In this document: one piece after another, positions 29,500-41,746 of the stretch
Layout of the letters: every line of letters begins with the position of its first letter
Numbering within the stretch: position 1 is the first letter of the stretch
From: Pseudescherichia vulneris NBRC 102420
GTDB taxonomy: Bacteria; Pseudomonadota; Gammaproteobacteria; Enterobacterales; Enterobacteriaceae
Direction of reading: 5' to 3'
Length of the DNA stretch: 64,000 bases
Assembly (NCBI RefSeq): GCF_000759795.1
Contig: NZ_BBMZ01000002.1
Coordinates: forward strand, 514,207 to 578,206
Made by a program: the position numbers and the translations under genes
Notes under the pieces: model-generated
The model's database searches: none
Seen by the model: only the letters and a program-made list of their open reading frames with translations
What the model was told of the DNA's origin: nothing

Positions 29500-30258
29500 A
29501 TGACGGAAGCGCAACGACACCAAATTTTACTTGAACAGCTGGCGCAGACCGGGTTTGTGACCGTAGAGCAGGTCATTGACCGGCTTAGCGTCTCCCCCGC
29601 CACGGCGCGTCGCGACATTAATAAGCTTGATGAGAGCGGCAGGCTGAAAAAGGTCCGTAACGGCGCAGAGGCCATCGTTAACCAGCAGCGACCGCGCTGG
29701 TCGCCAATGAACATCCATCAGGCGCAGCATCTTGATGAGAAGATGCGTATCGCTAAAGCAGCCGCGCTGCTGGTGAACGCGGGCGAAAGCGTGGTGATCA
29801 ACTGCGGCTCAACGGCCTTTTTGCTGGGCCGTGAAATGTGCGGCAGGCCGGTGCAGATCATCACTAACTATCTGCCGCTGGCTAACTACCTGATCGATCA
29901 GGAGCACGAGAGCGTGGTGATCATGGGCGGGCAGTACAACAAGAGCCAGTCCATCACCCTGAGCCCACAGGGCAGCGAAAACAGCCTCTATGCCGGGCAC
30001 TGGATGTTTACCAGCGGCATCGGCCTGACCGCCGACGGCCTCTATAAAACCGACATGCTGACGGCAATGGCCGAGCAAAAGATGCTTAACGTGGTGGGCA
30101 AGCTGGTGGTGCTGGTAGACAGCAGCAAGGTTGGCGAGCGCGCCGGGATGCTCTTTAGCCGCGCTGACCAGATCGATATTGTGATCACCGGGAAGCAGGC
30201 CAGCCCGGAGATTGTTAAGCAGCTTGAGGCGCAGGGCGTTAAGGTGATGCGCGTCTAA
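29500..30258 (+). CDS. ulaR: UlaR, DeoR-family repressor of the ula regulon
   Basis: The 252-residue protein has an N-terminal DeoR winged helix ([58 protein letters not shown]) and a C-terminal sugar-phosphate-sensing domain ([27 protein letters not shown]). It represses ulaG and ulaABCDEF; in E. coli L-ascorbate 6-phosphate relieves repression. It ends convergently with yjfP with overlapping stop codons (4 bp). Confidence 0.95.
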   Translation: MTEAQRHQILLEQLAQTGFVTVEQVIDRLSVSPATARRDINKLDESGRLKKVRNGAEAIVNQQRPRWSPMNIHQAQHLDEKMRIAKAAALLVNAGESVVINCGSTAFLLGREMCGRPVQIITNYLPLANYLIDQEHESVVIMGGQYNKSQSITLSPQGSENSLYAGHWMFTSGIGLTADGLYKTDMLTAMAEQKMLNVVGKLVVLVDSSKVGERAGMLFSRADQIDIVITGKQASPEIVKQLEAQGVKVMRV

Positions 30259-30992
30259 AGATGCGCCTTAAAGAAGCCTACCGCCGCTTCCAGCGCCGCT
30301 GGGGTGATCCGATGGCGAACGCCCGCCTCCCAGCGGCAGGTCAGATGTCGATCCAGGCCTGCATCCTGTAGCGCCCTGTGTAAGCGGTGCGATTCAGCCG
30401 CCGGGACGACGTCATCGTCTTCGCCGTGCCACAGCAGCAGCGGGCGGGAAGCAAGCTGTGCCAGCCGATCCGCCACGTCCCACGCAGCCAGCGGGGCGAT
30501 AATGTCGTGAAGCTCGGCAGCCGTCTCTGCCTGCGGCGGGAACAGCGTTCGGGCAAGCGAGGTAAAGTAGCCGGAGCCCATCAGGCTGGCGACGCACACC
30601 AGCTCCGGGTGCTGTGACATCAGGCCAAGCGCCGTCATGCCACCCATTGACGCCCCGCCCACTGCCAGACGCCCCTCGGCAATCCAGCCTTCATGCGCCA
30701 GCGCATCCCGCAGCGCCGGAAACTCATGAAAGTTGCTCTGCAGGATCTGCCAGAACTGCCCCAGCCGCGCCTGCTCGTCACCGTTAAAGCGTGCCCCGTG
30801 ATCGCGCGCATCGGGCATCACAACCCGAAAACCCGCCTGCGCCAGCGCAACGGCAAAGTAGCTATAGACCAGCTTCGATGAACAAAAGCCGTGATAAAAG
30901 ACCACGGTGGGCAGCGGTACGGCGCGTTTTCCGGCGGGAGCCGCGTGCAGGATCTCAATGCCTGCCAGCTGGCGCGTTTCAAGTTCAATCAT
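30255..30992 (-). CDS. yjfP: YjfP, alpha/beta-hydrolase (esterase)
   Basis: The 245-residue serine hydrolase has the nucleophile elbow GGASMGGM (Ser near residue 110), an oxyanion region FYHGFCSSK near residue 30, an acid in [10 protein letters not shown] and the catalytic His in [11 protein letters not shown]. It matches E. coli YjfP (249 residues), which has carboxylesterase activity in vitro; the physiological substrate is unknown. The start at 30992 ([11 protein letters not shown]) is preferred over the upstream in-frame ATG because of the adjacent GGAGAT ribosome site. It is divergent from bsmA. Confidence 0.9.
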   Translation of the reverse strand: MIELETRQLAGIEILHAAPAGKRAVPLPTVVFYHGFCSSKLVYSYFAVALAQAGFRVVMPDARDHGARFNGDEQARLGQFWQILQSNFHEFPALRDALAHEGWIAEGRLAVGGASMGGMTALGLMSQHPELVCVASLMGSGYFTSLARTLFPPQAETAAELHDIIAPLAAWDVADRLAQLASRPLLLWHGEDDDVVPAAESHRLHRALQDAGLDRHLTCRWEAGVRHRITPAALEAAVGFFKAHL

Positions 30993-31218
30993 GGCGATCT
31001 CCTGATAAAGCCCTTGGTATGCCACGTCCCCCTGCGCTACGCAAGCGGCTGCCGCTGCGCGTACAAGAAAACAGTGAGAAGTACATTACGCTTTCGCATT
31101 ATTTACAGCGGAAAATAGCGTGAGAGCTAACAAAATGGGAACATTCTCCATAAGGTTATTAAAGGAAGCACTACACTATCGCTAACGGGACAGGGCTAAC
31201 GGGAAACGAGAAAACGCT

Positions 31219-31521
31219 ATGCATCGACTCACACCACTTTTTTTAGCACTGAGCCTCAGCGGCTGTAGCATGCTGCAAAATACGCCGCATCCTGCCCCGC
31301 CGGTGAGCGACCAGCCGCAGGAGATCAGCCGCAACCAGACGGCAGGTCTGCAAAAGATGGAAACCATTAGCGTGATGGTGCGTGGATCGCCGATGGACGT
31401 CGAGTCGGAAATCAAAGCCAAAGCAGCGGCCATGAAGGCGGACTACTATGTCATTCTTTTAGATGATGAAACGGTCGTCCCCGGCCAACGATACGGACAG
31501 GCCATTTTGTATCGTCAGTAA
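31219..31521 (+). CDS. bsmA: BsmA (YjfO), DUF1471 lipoprotein
   Basis: This 100-residue lipoprotein has a lipobox LSGC (Cys16) after a short signal. The mature part is a DUF1471 domain (ISVMVRGSPMDVESEIKAKAAAMKADYYVILLDDE...YGQAILYRQ) matching E. coli BsmA (109 residues), which affects biofilm formation, motility and peroxide or acid stress. It is followed by a second DUF1471 gene, yjfN, on the same strand. Confidence 0.88.
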   Translation: MHRLTPLFLALSLSGCSMLQNTPHPAPPVSDQPQEISRNQTAGLQKMETISVMVRGSPMDVESEIKAKAAAMKADYYVILLDDETVVPGQRYGQAILYRQ

Positions 31522-31627
31522 TGGCGCATTGTTTTTTAAAGGATATTTACACTGCTTTGCGTCCGTAGACTTTTTCGCACTTACAATCATTCAGGGTCGG
31601 TCAGGAATAGGTAAAAGGAGCGGATTT

Positions 31628-31903
31628 ATGAAACGATCTCTTGCTTTAACGTCGCTGCTGCTTTCCGTCGGTTTGGTGAGCACCACCGCGCAGTCTGCAG
31701 AGTTTGCCAGCGCCGATTGTGTGACTGGTCTGAATGAGATTGGCCTTATTTCCGTGAGCAACGTCTCCGGCAGCGTACAGGATGTAGAGCGTGCCATTGC
31801 CCTGAAAGCCGACGAACAGGGCGCCTCCTGGTACCGCATCATCAAAATGGATGAGGTACAGAGCGCCAATAGCTGGCAGGCGCAGGCGATCCTCTACGCC
31901 TAA
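31628..31903 (+). CDS. yjfN: YjfN, periplasmic DUF1471 protein
   Basis: The 91 residues begin with a Sec signal (MKRSLALTSLLLSVGLVSTTAQS) and continue AEFASADCVTGLNEIGLISVSNVSGSVQDVERAIALKADEQGASWYRI, nearly identical to E. coli YjfN. It ends QAQAILYA, the usual DUF1471 strand. ATG 31628 follows AAAAGGAG. E. coli YjfN has been reported as an activator of the periplasmic protease DegP (from memory, not checked). The pair bsmA-yjfN probably arose by duplication. Confidence 0.88.
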   Translation: MKRSLALTSLLLSVGLVSTTAQSAEFASADCVTGLNEIGLISVSNVSGSVQDVERAIALKADEQGASWYRIIKMDEVQSANSWQAQAILYA

Positions 31904-32032
31904 GCCCGTTCGGCTTGATCACGTTCTGAACTAAGCCCCCTAAAAACAGTGGCTACTCATTTTGTTGCTTTTTAATTACCATATTGTGAGTGTGCCAATA
32001 CATTTTAGTAACATTTTGTTACACAGATCCGC

Positions 32033-32059
32033 TAAATATTAGCGCGTAACTGCCGTTGA
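32033..32059 (+). promoter_or_regulatory. Sigma-28-like promoter of the second chemoreceptor
   Basis: TAAATATT (32033-32040), an 11-bp spacer and GCCGTTGA (32052-32059) match the FliA consensus TAAAGTTT-N11-GCCGATAA at 12 of 16 positions. It overlaps an in-frame ATG at 32056, which therefore cannot be the start; the gene must begin at 32092. Confidence 0.6.
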
Positions 32060-32091
32060 ACGAGCCACACTTCTCGGGCAACGGACACTCT

Positions 32092-34017
32092 ATGAACGCT
32101 CTTATTCGACGTGCTGGTTTAGGCACAAAGCTTTCGTTGCTGACGGGCATCAGCGTCGCGGCACTTTTTCTGCTGTTTACCTCTCTGATGAGCCACAAGG
32201 CAAGCCAGCAGCTTGAAGCGCTGGCGACTGAAGATCTGCATAACCAGGCTACCGGCGTGGCCGATATGGTTGAAATGTTTAGCAGCAGCCTCAGTGACGA
32301 AGTCGAGCGCTATACCCGTCAGTTCAGCACCTTTATTCCCCAGCCGGTCTCTCTCGATGCAACGCAAACCCGCACCATCAACGGCCTCACCGTTCCCCTG
32401 CTGAAGGGCGGCGAGACGGAGCTGCACGAAAATAACGCCATACCGGACGACTTCTTCCAGCGCACCGGCTCGATTGCGACCCTGTTCGTGCGCAACGGCG
32501 ACAGCTTTGTGCGCGTCGCAACCTCCCTGCGTAAAGAAGACGGCGAACGCGCTATCGGCACTCAGCTGGACAGCGCCAGCCCGGCCCTGGCTCCCGTCCT
32601 GCGCGGTGATATCTATCGCGGCCTCGCCCTGCTGTTTGGCAAGCGCTACATCACCCAGTATCAACCGATGAAGGACGCCAGCGGTAAAACCATTGCCATC
32701 CTGTTCGTTGGCGTAGATATCACCCGCTCCTGGGACATCATGCGGGACAAGATCCTCCAGCGCCGACTGGGCGAGAGCGGGCATTTCTTCGTTCTGAACC
32801 GCAGCGCCGGTAAAAACTACGGCACCTGGCTGTTCCACGCCAGCGAAGAGGGACAGCGTCCGCAGTGGGGCGAGGATGCTGAACAACAGCTGTTGACCCT
32901 GGCCTCCGGCACGCTGGAGCGTAAAACTCAGGATGGCCGCACCCTGCTGGTCTCCTGGACCGCCCTGCCGGGCTGGAACTGGACGATCGTCGGCGAAGTC
33001 GATAAGGCCGTGCTGCTGCAGGATGTGACCCGTCTGCGCAACCAGTTTCTGATTGCCGGCGTGCTGGTCTCCCTGCTCTTTGCCGCGCTGTTTGTGATCA
33101 TTACTCGCCGCTGGCTGACCCGCCCGCTGCGCGAGGTCACGGCCCTTGCCCAGACCTACGCCTCCGGGGATCTGCGCGCCTCCCTCACCTCTACGCGCCA
33201 GGATGAAGTAGGTCAGTTGATCCATGCTATCAATGGCATCGGCAACGGTCTGCAGAACATGGTGCATCAGGTTCGCGAGGCGGCAGGCGATATTCACTTC
33301 GCCACCAACGCCCTGGCGGCGGACAGCAGCGAAATCAGCGATCAGATCAACAAGCAGGCGAGCAGCGTGGAGGAGACCTCTGCCAGCATGGAGCAGCTTG
33401 CCGCCACCGTGCAGCAAAACGCGGCCAGCATGGAGCAGACGCAACATCTGGTAAACGAAACCTCACAGGCGGTGCAGAGCGGCGGGCAGACGGTAGGCCG
33501 GGCGGTAGCGACCATGAGCGATATCCGCAGCGCCTCACAGCGTATTGCGGATATCACTCAGGTGATTGAATCCATTGCCTTCCAGACTAACATTCTCGCC
33601 CTTAACGCTGCGGTTGAGGCCGCCCGCGCCGGTGAGCATGGGAAAGGCTTTGCGGTGGTGGCCCAGGAGGTTCGCGCCCTTGCGGCCCGCAGCGCCAACG
33701 CCGTAAAAGAGATTGAGACGTTGATTGCCGATACGCTGCAAAAGGTCACCGAAGGACACACGCTCTCTGAGCAGACGCGTCAGGCCATGACATCGATCAT
33801 CGACCACATGGACAATATAAACCAGCTGGTGACGGAGATTAACCACGCCTCCCGCGAGCAGTCGGCAGGGATTAACCAGGTGAACCTGGCGATGACCCAC
33901 ATTGGCGATGCGACGCACGTCAACGCTGAACGCGTTTCCCGCAGCGAAGAGACAGCCCAGACCCTACGCGAAAAAGGCGCGCACCTGAAGCAGCTGGTTA
34001 GCCTGTTCCGCCTCTAA
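32092..34017 (+). CDS. Methyl-accepting chemotaxis protein (Cache-type sensor)
   Basis: The 641-residue receptor has a membrane helix at ~14-32, a periplasmic Cache-type sensor ~35-280 ([61 protein letters not shown]), a second helix ~290-310, HAMP ~312-365 and the signalling hairpin with [36 protein letters not shown]. It ends [10 protein letters not shown], without a NWETF pentapeptide. The ligand is unknown; Cache_3/Cache_2 receptors commonly bind small organic acids or amino acids. The start at 32092 is dictated by the promoter at 32033-32059. Its end overlaps aidB tail-to-tail by 4 bp. It is accessory relative to E. coli K-12. Confidence 0.92.
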   Translation: MNALIRRAGLGTKLSLLTGISVAALFLLFTSLMSHKASQQLEALATEDLHNQATGVADMVEMFSSSLSDEVERYTRQFSTFIPQPVSLDATQTRTINGLTVPLLKGGETELHENNAIPDDFFQRTGSIATLFVRNGDSFVRVATSLRKEDGERAIGTQLDSASPALAPVLRGDIYRGLALLFGKRYITQYQPMKDASGKTIAILFVGVDITRSWDIMRDKILQRRLGESGHFFVLNRSAGKNYGTWLFHASEEGQRPQWGEDAEQQLLTLASGTLERKTQDGRTLLVSWTALPGWNWTIVGEVDKAVLLQDVTRLRNQFLIAGVLVSLLFAALFVIITRRWLTRPLREVTALAQTYASGDLRASLTSTRQDEVGQLIHAINGIGNGLQNMVHQVREAAGDIHFATNALAADSSEISDQINKQASSVEETSASMEQLAATVQQNAASMEQTQHLVNETSQAVQSGGQTVGRAVATMSDIRSASQRIADITQVIESIAFQTNILALNAAVEAARAGEHGKGFAVVAQEVRALAARSANAVKEIETLIADTLQKVTEGHTLSEQTRQAMTSIIDHMDNINQLVTEINHASREQSAGINQVNLAMTHIGDATHVNAERVSRSEETAQTLREKGAHLKQLVSLFRL

Positions 34018-35648
34018 CCTACCCCACCCGTGGCGCGCAGCAGCAGATCGTTTTGCACCTGAGCGCTAAGCAGCGCGCCGCCACGGGTATCCAGCATAGC
34101 TTGACACCACGCCTGGGCAACAGGCGGTGAGGCGTAACGCAGCATCTGCGCCCCGGCGGCCAGCAGGTAGAGCTGCTGGGTAATCTCCCGGGCCTGCGCC
34201 TCCTGCGGTCGATGCAGCCGCTGCTGCAGCCGTCGCCAGGCACGATCGAAGTGGCGATCCTGACCTTTCACCTCACCAAAGGTGTCACTCAGGAGCTCCA
34301 TCACGCCGGGCTGCTTGCCGAGCACCCGCATCACGTCCAGACACATGATATTGCCCGATCCCTCCCAGATACTGTTAACCGGCATCTCCCGATAGAGGCG
34401 CGGCAGCTCGTTATCCTCACAGTAACCCGTGCCGCCGAGTACCTCCATCGCCTCGGCGACAAAGGGGATCCCCGCCTTGCACACCGCGTACTTCGCCACT
34501 GGCGTAAACAGGCGCGCCCACAGCGTCTCCTGCACGCTCTCCCGGCTCTCCCACGCTCGCGCCAGGCGGAAAAGAAACGCCGTCTGCCCCTCTAGCTGCA
34601 GCGCCATACGAGAGAGCACGTCACGCATCAGAGGCTGATCGACCAGGTGCTTACCAAACGCCTGCCGCTGATGGGCATGGTAGAGCGCAACGGAGAAGGC
34701 CCGGCGCATCAGGCCGTGGCTGCCCAGGGCGCAGTCGAGACGCGTCAGGCCGCCCATCCTGAGGATCTGCCGGACGCCATCCCCCTCCTCGCCCAGCAGC
34801 CAAGCGGTGGCGTCTAAAAACTCTACCTCGCTGCTGGCGTTGGAGCGGTTGCCGAGTTTATCTTTCAGGCGCTCAAGGCGCAGGGCGTTGCGCGTACCGT
34901 CGGGCAGAAAGCGCGGTACAAAGAAGCAGGAGAGTCCGCCTTTTGCCTGAGCCAGTACCAGATGGGCATCGCTCTGCGGTACGGAGAAAAACCACTTGTG
35001 ACCCACCAGCCGATAGGCCTCACCGCTGCCTTTGCGTTCCAGCGGCTCTGCCCGGGTGGTGTTGCTGAGCACGTCCGAGCCGCCCTGCTTCTCCGTCATT
35101 CCCATGCCGATCAGCACCCCGCGCTTCTGCCCGCCGGGGGCCAGATGGGCGTCATAGCGATCGCTCAGCAACGGTTTGTGCCAGCCCTGAAACATCGCGG
35201 GCAGCGCCTGCTGGAGCAGCGGCGTGGCGGCAAAGGTCATGGTGACCGGGCAGAGGGTGCCCGCTTCCACCTGGGCGTGGAGGACAAAGCGCGCCGCGCG
35301 GGCGACAAACGCCCCGGCGCGGGCCTCCTCTTCCCAGGCGAGGTTGTGAACGCGGTTGGCGCACAGCCCCTGCATCAGCAGATGCCACGCGGGATGAAAG
35401 CGCACGTCGTCGAGGCGCTCACCGGTGGGATCGTAGCGCAGCAGCTCCGGCGGATTGGCGTTCGCCAGCCGGCCCAGCTCCAGCGACTCCGCTGTGCCGA
35501 GCTGCTGCCCGATGCTGGCCAGCAGCTCGGCATCCCAGCCAGCGCCCTCACGGGCTACGGCGTCGCGTAGCGAGGCATCAGAAAGAAAAAGGTTGCTGTT
35601 GTTGAGCGGAATGGGTTGATTGAAAACGGTGTGGGTTTGCCAGCGCAT
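34014..35648 (-). CDS. aidB: AidB, isovaleryl-CoA dehydrogenase-like DNA-alkylation response protein
   Basis: The 544-residue acyl-CoA-dehydrogenase-family flavoprotein matches E. coli AidB (541) from [20 protein letters not shown] to the C-terminal DNA-binding domain. FAD/acyl motifs include [43 protein letters not shown] and [10 protein letters not shown]. AidB is induced by Ada on alkylation damage and binds DNA; its catalytic role is minor. Residue numbering starts at ATG 35648; an upstream in-frame ATG is rejected for lack of homology. In E. coli, yjfIJKLM-yjfC lie between rlmB and aidB; none of these is present here. Confidence 0.95.
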   Translation of the reverse strand: MRWQTHTVFNQPIPLNNSNLFLSDASLRDAVAREGAGWDAELLASIGQQLGTAESLELGRLANANPPELLRYDPTGERLDDVRFHPAWHLLMQGLCANRVHNLAWEEEARAGAFVARAARFVLHAQVEAGTLCPVTMTFAATPLLQQALPAMFQGWHKPLLSDRYDAHLAPGGQKRGVLIGMGMTEKQGGSDVLSNTTRAEPLERKGSGEAYRLVGHKWFFSVPQSDAHLVLAQAKGGLSCFFVPRFLPDGTRNALRLERLKDKLGNRSNASSEVEFLDATAWLLGEEGDGVRQILRMGGLTRLDCALGSHGLMRRAFSVALYHAHQRQAFGKHLVDQPLMRDVLSRMALQLEGQTAFLFRLARAWESRESVQETLWARLFTPVAKYAVCKAGIPFVAEAMEVLGGTGYCEDNELPRLYREMPVNSIWEGSGNIMCLDVMRVLGKQPGVMELLSDTFGEVKGQDRHFDRAWRRLQQRLHRPQEAQAREITQQLYLLAAGAQMLRYASPPVAQAWCQAMLDTRGGALLSAQVQNDLLLRATGGVG

Positions 35649-35719
35649 ACTCTCTCCCCTGTTCAATGGCGTTGCCATTCAGTATGCACAGGGAGAATTT
35701 TTCGGCCGCAGCAGGGGTC

Positions 35720-35745
35720 ACAAAAAACCACCCCGCAGGGTGGTT
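35720..35745 (-). terminator. Terminator after rlmB
   Basis: On the minus strand AACCACC (35739-35745 complement) pairs with GGTGGTT (35726-35732 complement), followed by a T-run (complement of 35722-35727). It lies 17 bp after the rlmB stop. Confidence 0.8.
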
Positions 35746-35761
35746 AGGTCAACGGTGAAGC

Positions 35762-36493
35762 TTAGCCGCGCTGGCGAACCGCTTCAAACAGGCAGATGCC
35801 CGTCGCGACGGAGACGTTCAGGGAGGAGACGCTGCCCGCCATCGGGATGCTGATCAGCTCGTCGCAGTGCTCGCGGGTCAGGCGACGCATGCCTTCGCCC
35901 TCTGCGCCCATCACCAGCGCCATCGGGCCGGTCATTTTGCTCTGGAACAGGGTGTGATCCGCTTCGCCCGCGGTGCCGACGATCCAGATGTTCTCTTCCT
36001 GCAGCAGACGCATGGTGCGCGCCAGGTTGGTCACGCGGATCAGCGGCACGTTCTCTGCTGCGCCGCTAGCCACTTTTTTCGCGGTAGCGTTAAGCTGGGC
36101 CGAGCGATCTTTCGGGACGATCACCGCATGGACGCCAGCGGCGTCGGCGCTGCGCAGGCAGGCCCCGAGGTTATGCGGATCGGTTACGCCGTCAAGGATC
36201 AGGAAAAAGGGCCGATCGAGGCTGGCGATCAGATCCGGCAGATCGTTCTCCTGATACTGACGTCCCGGTTTCACCCGTGCAATGATCCCCTGGTGCACCG
36301 CGCCTTCGCTTTTTTCATCCATAAACTGGCGGCTCGCCACCTGGATAGTCACACCCTGGGCTTCCAGGGCATGGATCAGCGACATCAGACGTTTATCTTC
36401 ACGTCCTTTCAGAATATAAACGTCCTGAAAGCGCTCCGGGGCGCGTTCCAGCAGTGCCTGCACCGCGTGGATGCCATAAATCATTTCACTCAT
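35762..36493 (-). CDS. rlmB: RlmB, 23S rRNA Gm2251 2'-O-methyltransferase
   Basis: This 243-residue SpoU/TrmH-family enzyme ([23 protein letters not shown]) has the knot motifs [30 protein letters not shown] and [27 protein letters not shown]. It methylates G2251 in the ribosomal P loop. Length equals E. coli. In E. coli rlmB directly follows rnr; here 11 accessory genes lie between, so rlmB must use a promoter in the 76-bp gap (36494-36569) or read-through from that operon. Confidence 0.97.
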   Translation of the reverse strand: MSEMIYGIHAVQALLERAPERFQDVYILKGREDKRLMSLIHALEAQGVTIQVASRQFMDEKSEGAVHQGIIARVKPGRQYQENDLPDLIASLDRPFFLILDGVTDPHNLGACLRSADAAGVHAVIVPKDRSAQLNATAKKVASGAAENVPLIRVTNLARTMRLLQEENIWIVGTAGEADHTLFQSKMTGPMALVMGAEGEGMRRLTREHCDELISIPMAGSVSSLNVSVATGICLFEAVRQRG

Positions 36494-36569
36494 GAAGGGT
36501 ACTCGATCGAGGTTAAAAGGGTCTTTCCGCCCCATTATAACCCACGACGCCCCCCAACGTCCCTTCCCG

Positions 36570-38360
<1,791 letters not shown>

Positions 38361-38368
<8 letters not shown>

Positions 38369-39212
38369 GCTGTTCTCCCTTTTTCAGCAGGCGCAGCACG
38401 CGCCTGGGCAGCGGCCTGAGGCCCGGTTCGGCGCTGTCGCGTAGATCGTCACCGACAATATTCAGGGCCAGAATCAGCAGCACGATGGCGATGCCGGGGA
38501 AGAAGGTCATCCACCAGGCCGTGAAGATCACCGCTTTGCCCTCCAGCAGCAGGTTGCCGAGGCTCGGCGTCGGGGCAGGCACGCCGGATCCGAGAAAGCT
38601 CAGCGCCGCCTCGGTCAGGATGGCCACCGAAAAGACCCACGTTACCTGCACAATCAGCGGGGAGATGACGTTGGGCAGCAGATGCAGCCAGACGATCCGT
38701 CCTGAGGTCGCCCCCTGGGCGCGCAGCGCTTCGATAAAGTTTTTCTCTTTCACCACCATCGCCGCGCCGCGGATCACCCGGGCAATAGAGGGGACGTAGA
38801 CCAGCGACAGGGCCAGCACCACGTTCGCTACGTTGGGGCCGAGCACGCCGACGATGGCAATCGCCAGCAGCAGCGACGGAAAGGCAAACAGCCCGTCGCA
38901 GACGCGCATCAGGATGCGATCCAGCGACCGATACCAGGCGCACAGCAGGCCAATGACCATGCCAACCGCCCCGGCAATCAGCGCCACCGCCGCACCGACG
39001 CTCAGCGAGACCCGCACCGCCAGCGCCACGCGCACGAAGAGATCCCGACCAAAGTTATCCGTACCGAACCAGTGGACGGTGCTGGGCGCTTTCAGGCGGC
39101 TCAGCGGATCGATGCTGTAGGCATCCCACGGGCTAAACAGGCTGCCGCAGAACGAGAGCAGCACAATGGCGGCCAGCACGCCGCACCACAGCAGCAGCTT
39201 GTGATCCTTCAT
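38361..39212 (-). CDS. Peptide ABC transporter permease (DppC-like)
   Basis: The 283-residue permease has six hydrophobic helices, the DppC-type N-terminus (LFSPWDAYSIDPLSRLKAPSTVHWFGTDNFGRDLFVRV) that precedes the transmembrane domain, and the EAA coupling loop EALRAQGATSGRIVWLHLLPN at about residue 165. It forms the channel with the DppB-like partner, whose stop codon overlaps its start by 4 bp. Confidence 0.9.
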
Positions 39213-40168
39213 GAGCGCTCCCCTCCCTCAACGGACAGGCGCGGATCGACCACGTAGCTCAGCACGTCCACCGCCAGGTTAATCAGCACGTAGCAGACGG
39301 TGATCAGCAGCACGACGCCCTGGATCACGGTGAAGTCACGCCGCTCGATGGAGTCGACGATCAGCGAGCCAACGCCGGGAATACCAAACACGCTCTCAAT
39401 GACGATGGTCCCGGTGACCAGCGAGGCGAAGGACTCCCCACAGATGGTCAGGACCGGGATCAGGGCGTTCTTCAGGGTATGGCGCAGCAGCACCGTGCGC
39501 TCCGGCACCCCTTTCGCCCGGGCGGTGTTGATGAAGTTCTCCTGCAACACGTCGAGCATCACGGCGCGGGTCATGCGGGAGATCAGCGCCGCGATGCGAA
39601 ACCCCAGCGCGATGGCGGGCAACGTCAGATACCAGACGTTTTGCAGCCAGTCGTCATTGGTGGAGCGGTAACCCACGACCGGGAACCAGCGCAGCTGCAC
39701 GGCGAAAAAGAAGATCAGAAACAGGCCGAGCAGAAAGCCCGGCACCGACATGCCAAAGGTCGCGAGGGCGCGGATCGCCCGATCGGCAAAGCGCCCGTGC
39801 TGCCAGGCGCTGATGACTCCGCTCGCCAGCCCAAGCACCAGCGCAATCGCCTGAGCATAGAGCGCCAGGGCCAGCGTCGGAGCCAGATGCTGCAAAAACA
39901 GCTCGCTGACGCTGGCGTTAAGAAACAGCGAGTGGCCCAGATCGCCAGAGAGCACCGCGCCGAACCAGCGAACAAACTGCACCAGCAGCGGCCTGTCGAG
40001 TCCCATCTGCTGGCGCAGAGTAGCGATATCCTGCGGGCTGGCGTCGTTGCCGAGGATCACCATAACCGGATCGCCCGGCGCGAGATGCACCAGGCAGAAG
40101 ACCACCAGCGAGACGACGAACAGCACCGGCAGCAGCGCCATGATCCGGTGAAACAGAAACCACTTCAT
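39209..40168 (-). CDS. Peptide ABC transporter permease (DppB-like)
   Basis: The 319-residue permease opens with the typical DppB helix and extracytoplasmic segment (FHRIMALLPVLFVVSLVVFCLVHLAPGDPVMVILG) and has the EAA loop NTARAKGVPERTVLLRHTLKNALIP near residue 215. GGAG lies upstream of ATG 40168, and the gap to the binding-protein gene is 15 bp. It belongs to the peptide-type importer of the 11-gene operon. Confidence 0.9.
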   Translation of the reverse strand: MKWFLFHRIMALLPVLFVVSLVVFCLVHLAPGDPVMVILGNDASPQDIATLRQQMGLDRPLLVQFVRWFGAVLSGDLGHSLFLNASVSELFLQHLAPTLALALYAQAIALVLGLASGVISAWQHGRFADRAIRALATFGMSVPGFLLGLFLIFFFAVQLRWFPVVGYRSTNDDWLQNVWYLTLPAIALGFRIAALISRMTRAVMLDVLQENFINTARAKGVPERTVLLRHTLKNALIPVLTICGESFASLVTGTIVIESVFGIPGVGSLIVDSIERRDFTVIQGVVLLITVCYVLINLAVDVLSYVVDPRLSVEGGERS

Positions 40169-40183
40169 AGGCTGTCACTCCCC

Positions 40184-41746
40184 TCAGGGCTGGCTGACGG
40201 TCACGTTCCACAGCACCGGACCAATCAGGTCGTGGTACCCCTTCACGTTTTTCTTGATGGCAACCGGCTCCGGTGTGGCGTGGCCCAGCACAATCACCGG
40301 CAGATACTGCCAGCTGAGCACGTTGAGCTTATCCACCAGCGGCCTGGCCTCTTTCAGCGATGGAGCCTGCTTGATCGCATCCAGCACGCCGTCAATCTCC
40401 GGGCTGTTACTCAGCCCCGGGAACTTGGCCCGCGAGTCGAGGAACGGATACTGGTGCAGCACCTGGCGCATCGAGAACTCCAGCGCGCAGAGATCGAAGT
40501 TTTTCGGATCCTGGCGGCGCTGCAGCACGGTGGGCCAGTCGTAGACGTCGAGGCGCGACTTAACGCCGATCTGCTTCAGCACCTGCTGGGCGACAATCGC
40601 CAGGTTATAGAGCTCGGCATACTCTTTGGTGGCGATGATCACCACCTCTTCGCCGTTATAGCCGGACGCCTTCACCAGCTGGCGGGCCTCATCGAGCTTA
40701 TGCTGGTTCCAGAACGGCTTGCCCGCCTCGCTGTACCAGTCGACCTGATTAGGGAAGCCCAGAGAGGGATCCTCTTTGAAGAAGCGCGGATCGCTGTAGC
40801 CTGCCAGCAGCGTCTGGTGAACGTCGAGGGCAAGGTTAAACGCCTGGCGCAGCTTGACGTTGGCAAAGGGCCCCTGCTGCTTGTTGAAGAGGTAGGTGAT
40901 GAGCGACCCACCGCTCTCCGGCTGGGCCAGAGTGAGATCCGGCGCGCTGGTCAGCGCATCGATATTGTCTTTCGGCAGGTTGAAGACGATGTCGTACTCG
41001 CCGGTCATCGCCCCCGCCAGCCGGGTTGACTCATCGGTAATGTAGCGGAACCAGATATCCTTCACGTTGGCCTGCTTCTGGCCGGAGAGGCCGCTGGCTG
41101 GCTCGCTGCGGGCGGCGTAGCCGTCGTAGCGGGTCAGGTGCAGGTACTCGCCCTGCTTAAACTCCGCCAGCTTATACGGCCCAGTGCCAATCAGCTCGCT
41201 TACCGGTTTTTTGCTGCTGTTCGCTGCGTCAATCAGGCGTTTAGGCATGATGGCCGCGATGTTCTTTACGTCGGCCAGCACGTTGAGCGTAATCAGCGAC
41301 GGCTCGGGAAGCGTCAGGCGCACGGTCTTATCATCAACCTTGCTGAAGACCGCGCCGGGGAGGTTAGCTTTCCCCTGAGTGGAAACCGCCAGCCAGCGAC
41401 TCATCGAGGCGACCACGTCATCCGCCGTCAGCGGCTGCCCGTCGTGGAAGCGCACACCGTCCCGCAGCACAAAGGTGTAAGTTTTGCGATCGTCGCTCAG
41501 GGTATAGGACGCCACCAGATCCGGCACCGGCTCAAACTTATCGTTGATGGTAAACAGCTCTTCAAAGATGTGGCGATCCACATCTGAGGTGGCGTTGTTA
41601 GTGGTTAAGTAAGGATCCAGCGTACCGGGCCGGTTGCCATAGGCGATATTCAGCGTGGCGTTGCGGTTCACGGTTTCAGCCAGCGCGCTTCCCCAAGGTA
41701 AAGAGGCCGCCAGCAACAGTGCGGCGGCAGAGAACACGTTTTTCAT
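40184..41746 (-). CDS. Peptide-type ABC substrate-binding protein (SBP_bac_5 family)
   Basis: The 520-residue protein begins with a signal peptide (MKNVFSAAALLLAASLPWGSALA). It has the family-5 binding-protein pattern (LNIAYGNRPGTLDPYL; FELRDGVRFHDGQPLTADDV-like segment TFVLRDGVRFHDGQ; GTGPYKLAEFKQGEYLHLTRYDGY; KLRQAFNLALDVHQ). There is no lipobox, so it is a free periplasmic protein. Family members bind peptides, nickel, glutathione or N-acyl amino acids, and the ligand cannot be read from the sequence. Its start overlaps the M20 hydrolase gene by 4 bp, which suggests the hydrolase acts on what this importer brings in. Confidence 0.9.
   Translation of the reverse strand: MKNVFSAAALLLAASLPWGSALAETVNRNATLNIAYGNRPGTLDPYLTTNNATSDVDRHIFEELFTINDKFEPVPDLVASYTLSDDRKTYTFVLRDGVRFHDGQPLTADDVVASMSRWLAVSTQGKANLPGAVFSKVDDKTVRLTLPEPSLITLNVLADVKNIAAIMPKRLIDAANSSKKPVSELIGTGPYKLAEFKQGEYLHLTRYDGYAARSEPASGLSGQKQANVKDIWFRYITDESTRLAGAMTGEYDIVFNLPKDNIDALTSAPDLTLAQPESGGSLITYLFNKQQGPFANVKLRQAFNLALDVHQTLLAGYSDPRFFKEDPSLGFPNQVDWYSEAGKPFWNQHKLDEARQLVKASGYNGEEVVIIATKEYAELYNLAIVAQQVLKQIGVKSRLDVYDWPTVLQRRQDPKNFDLCALEFSMRQVLHQYPFLDSRAKFPGLSNSPEIDGVLDAIKQAPSLKEARPLVDKLNVLSWQYLPVIVLGHATPEPVAIKKNVKGYHDLIGPVLWNVTVSQP

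Noticed and set aside
32119..33447. Long open frame on the minus strand (about 442 codons)
   Set aside because: It is antisense to the second chemoreceptor and gives a repetitive Leu/His/Gly-rich product without any family motif.
39479..41029. Long open frame on the plus strand (about 516 codons)
   Set aside because: It is antisense to the DppB-like and SBP_bac_5 genes. The His/Gln/Arg-rich low-complexity product is typical of a complementary-strand artefact.
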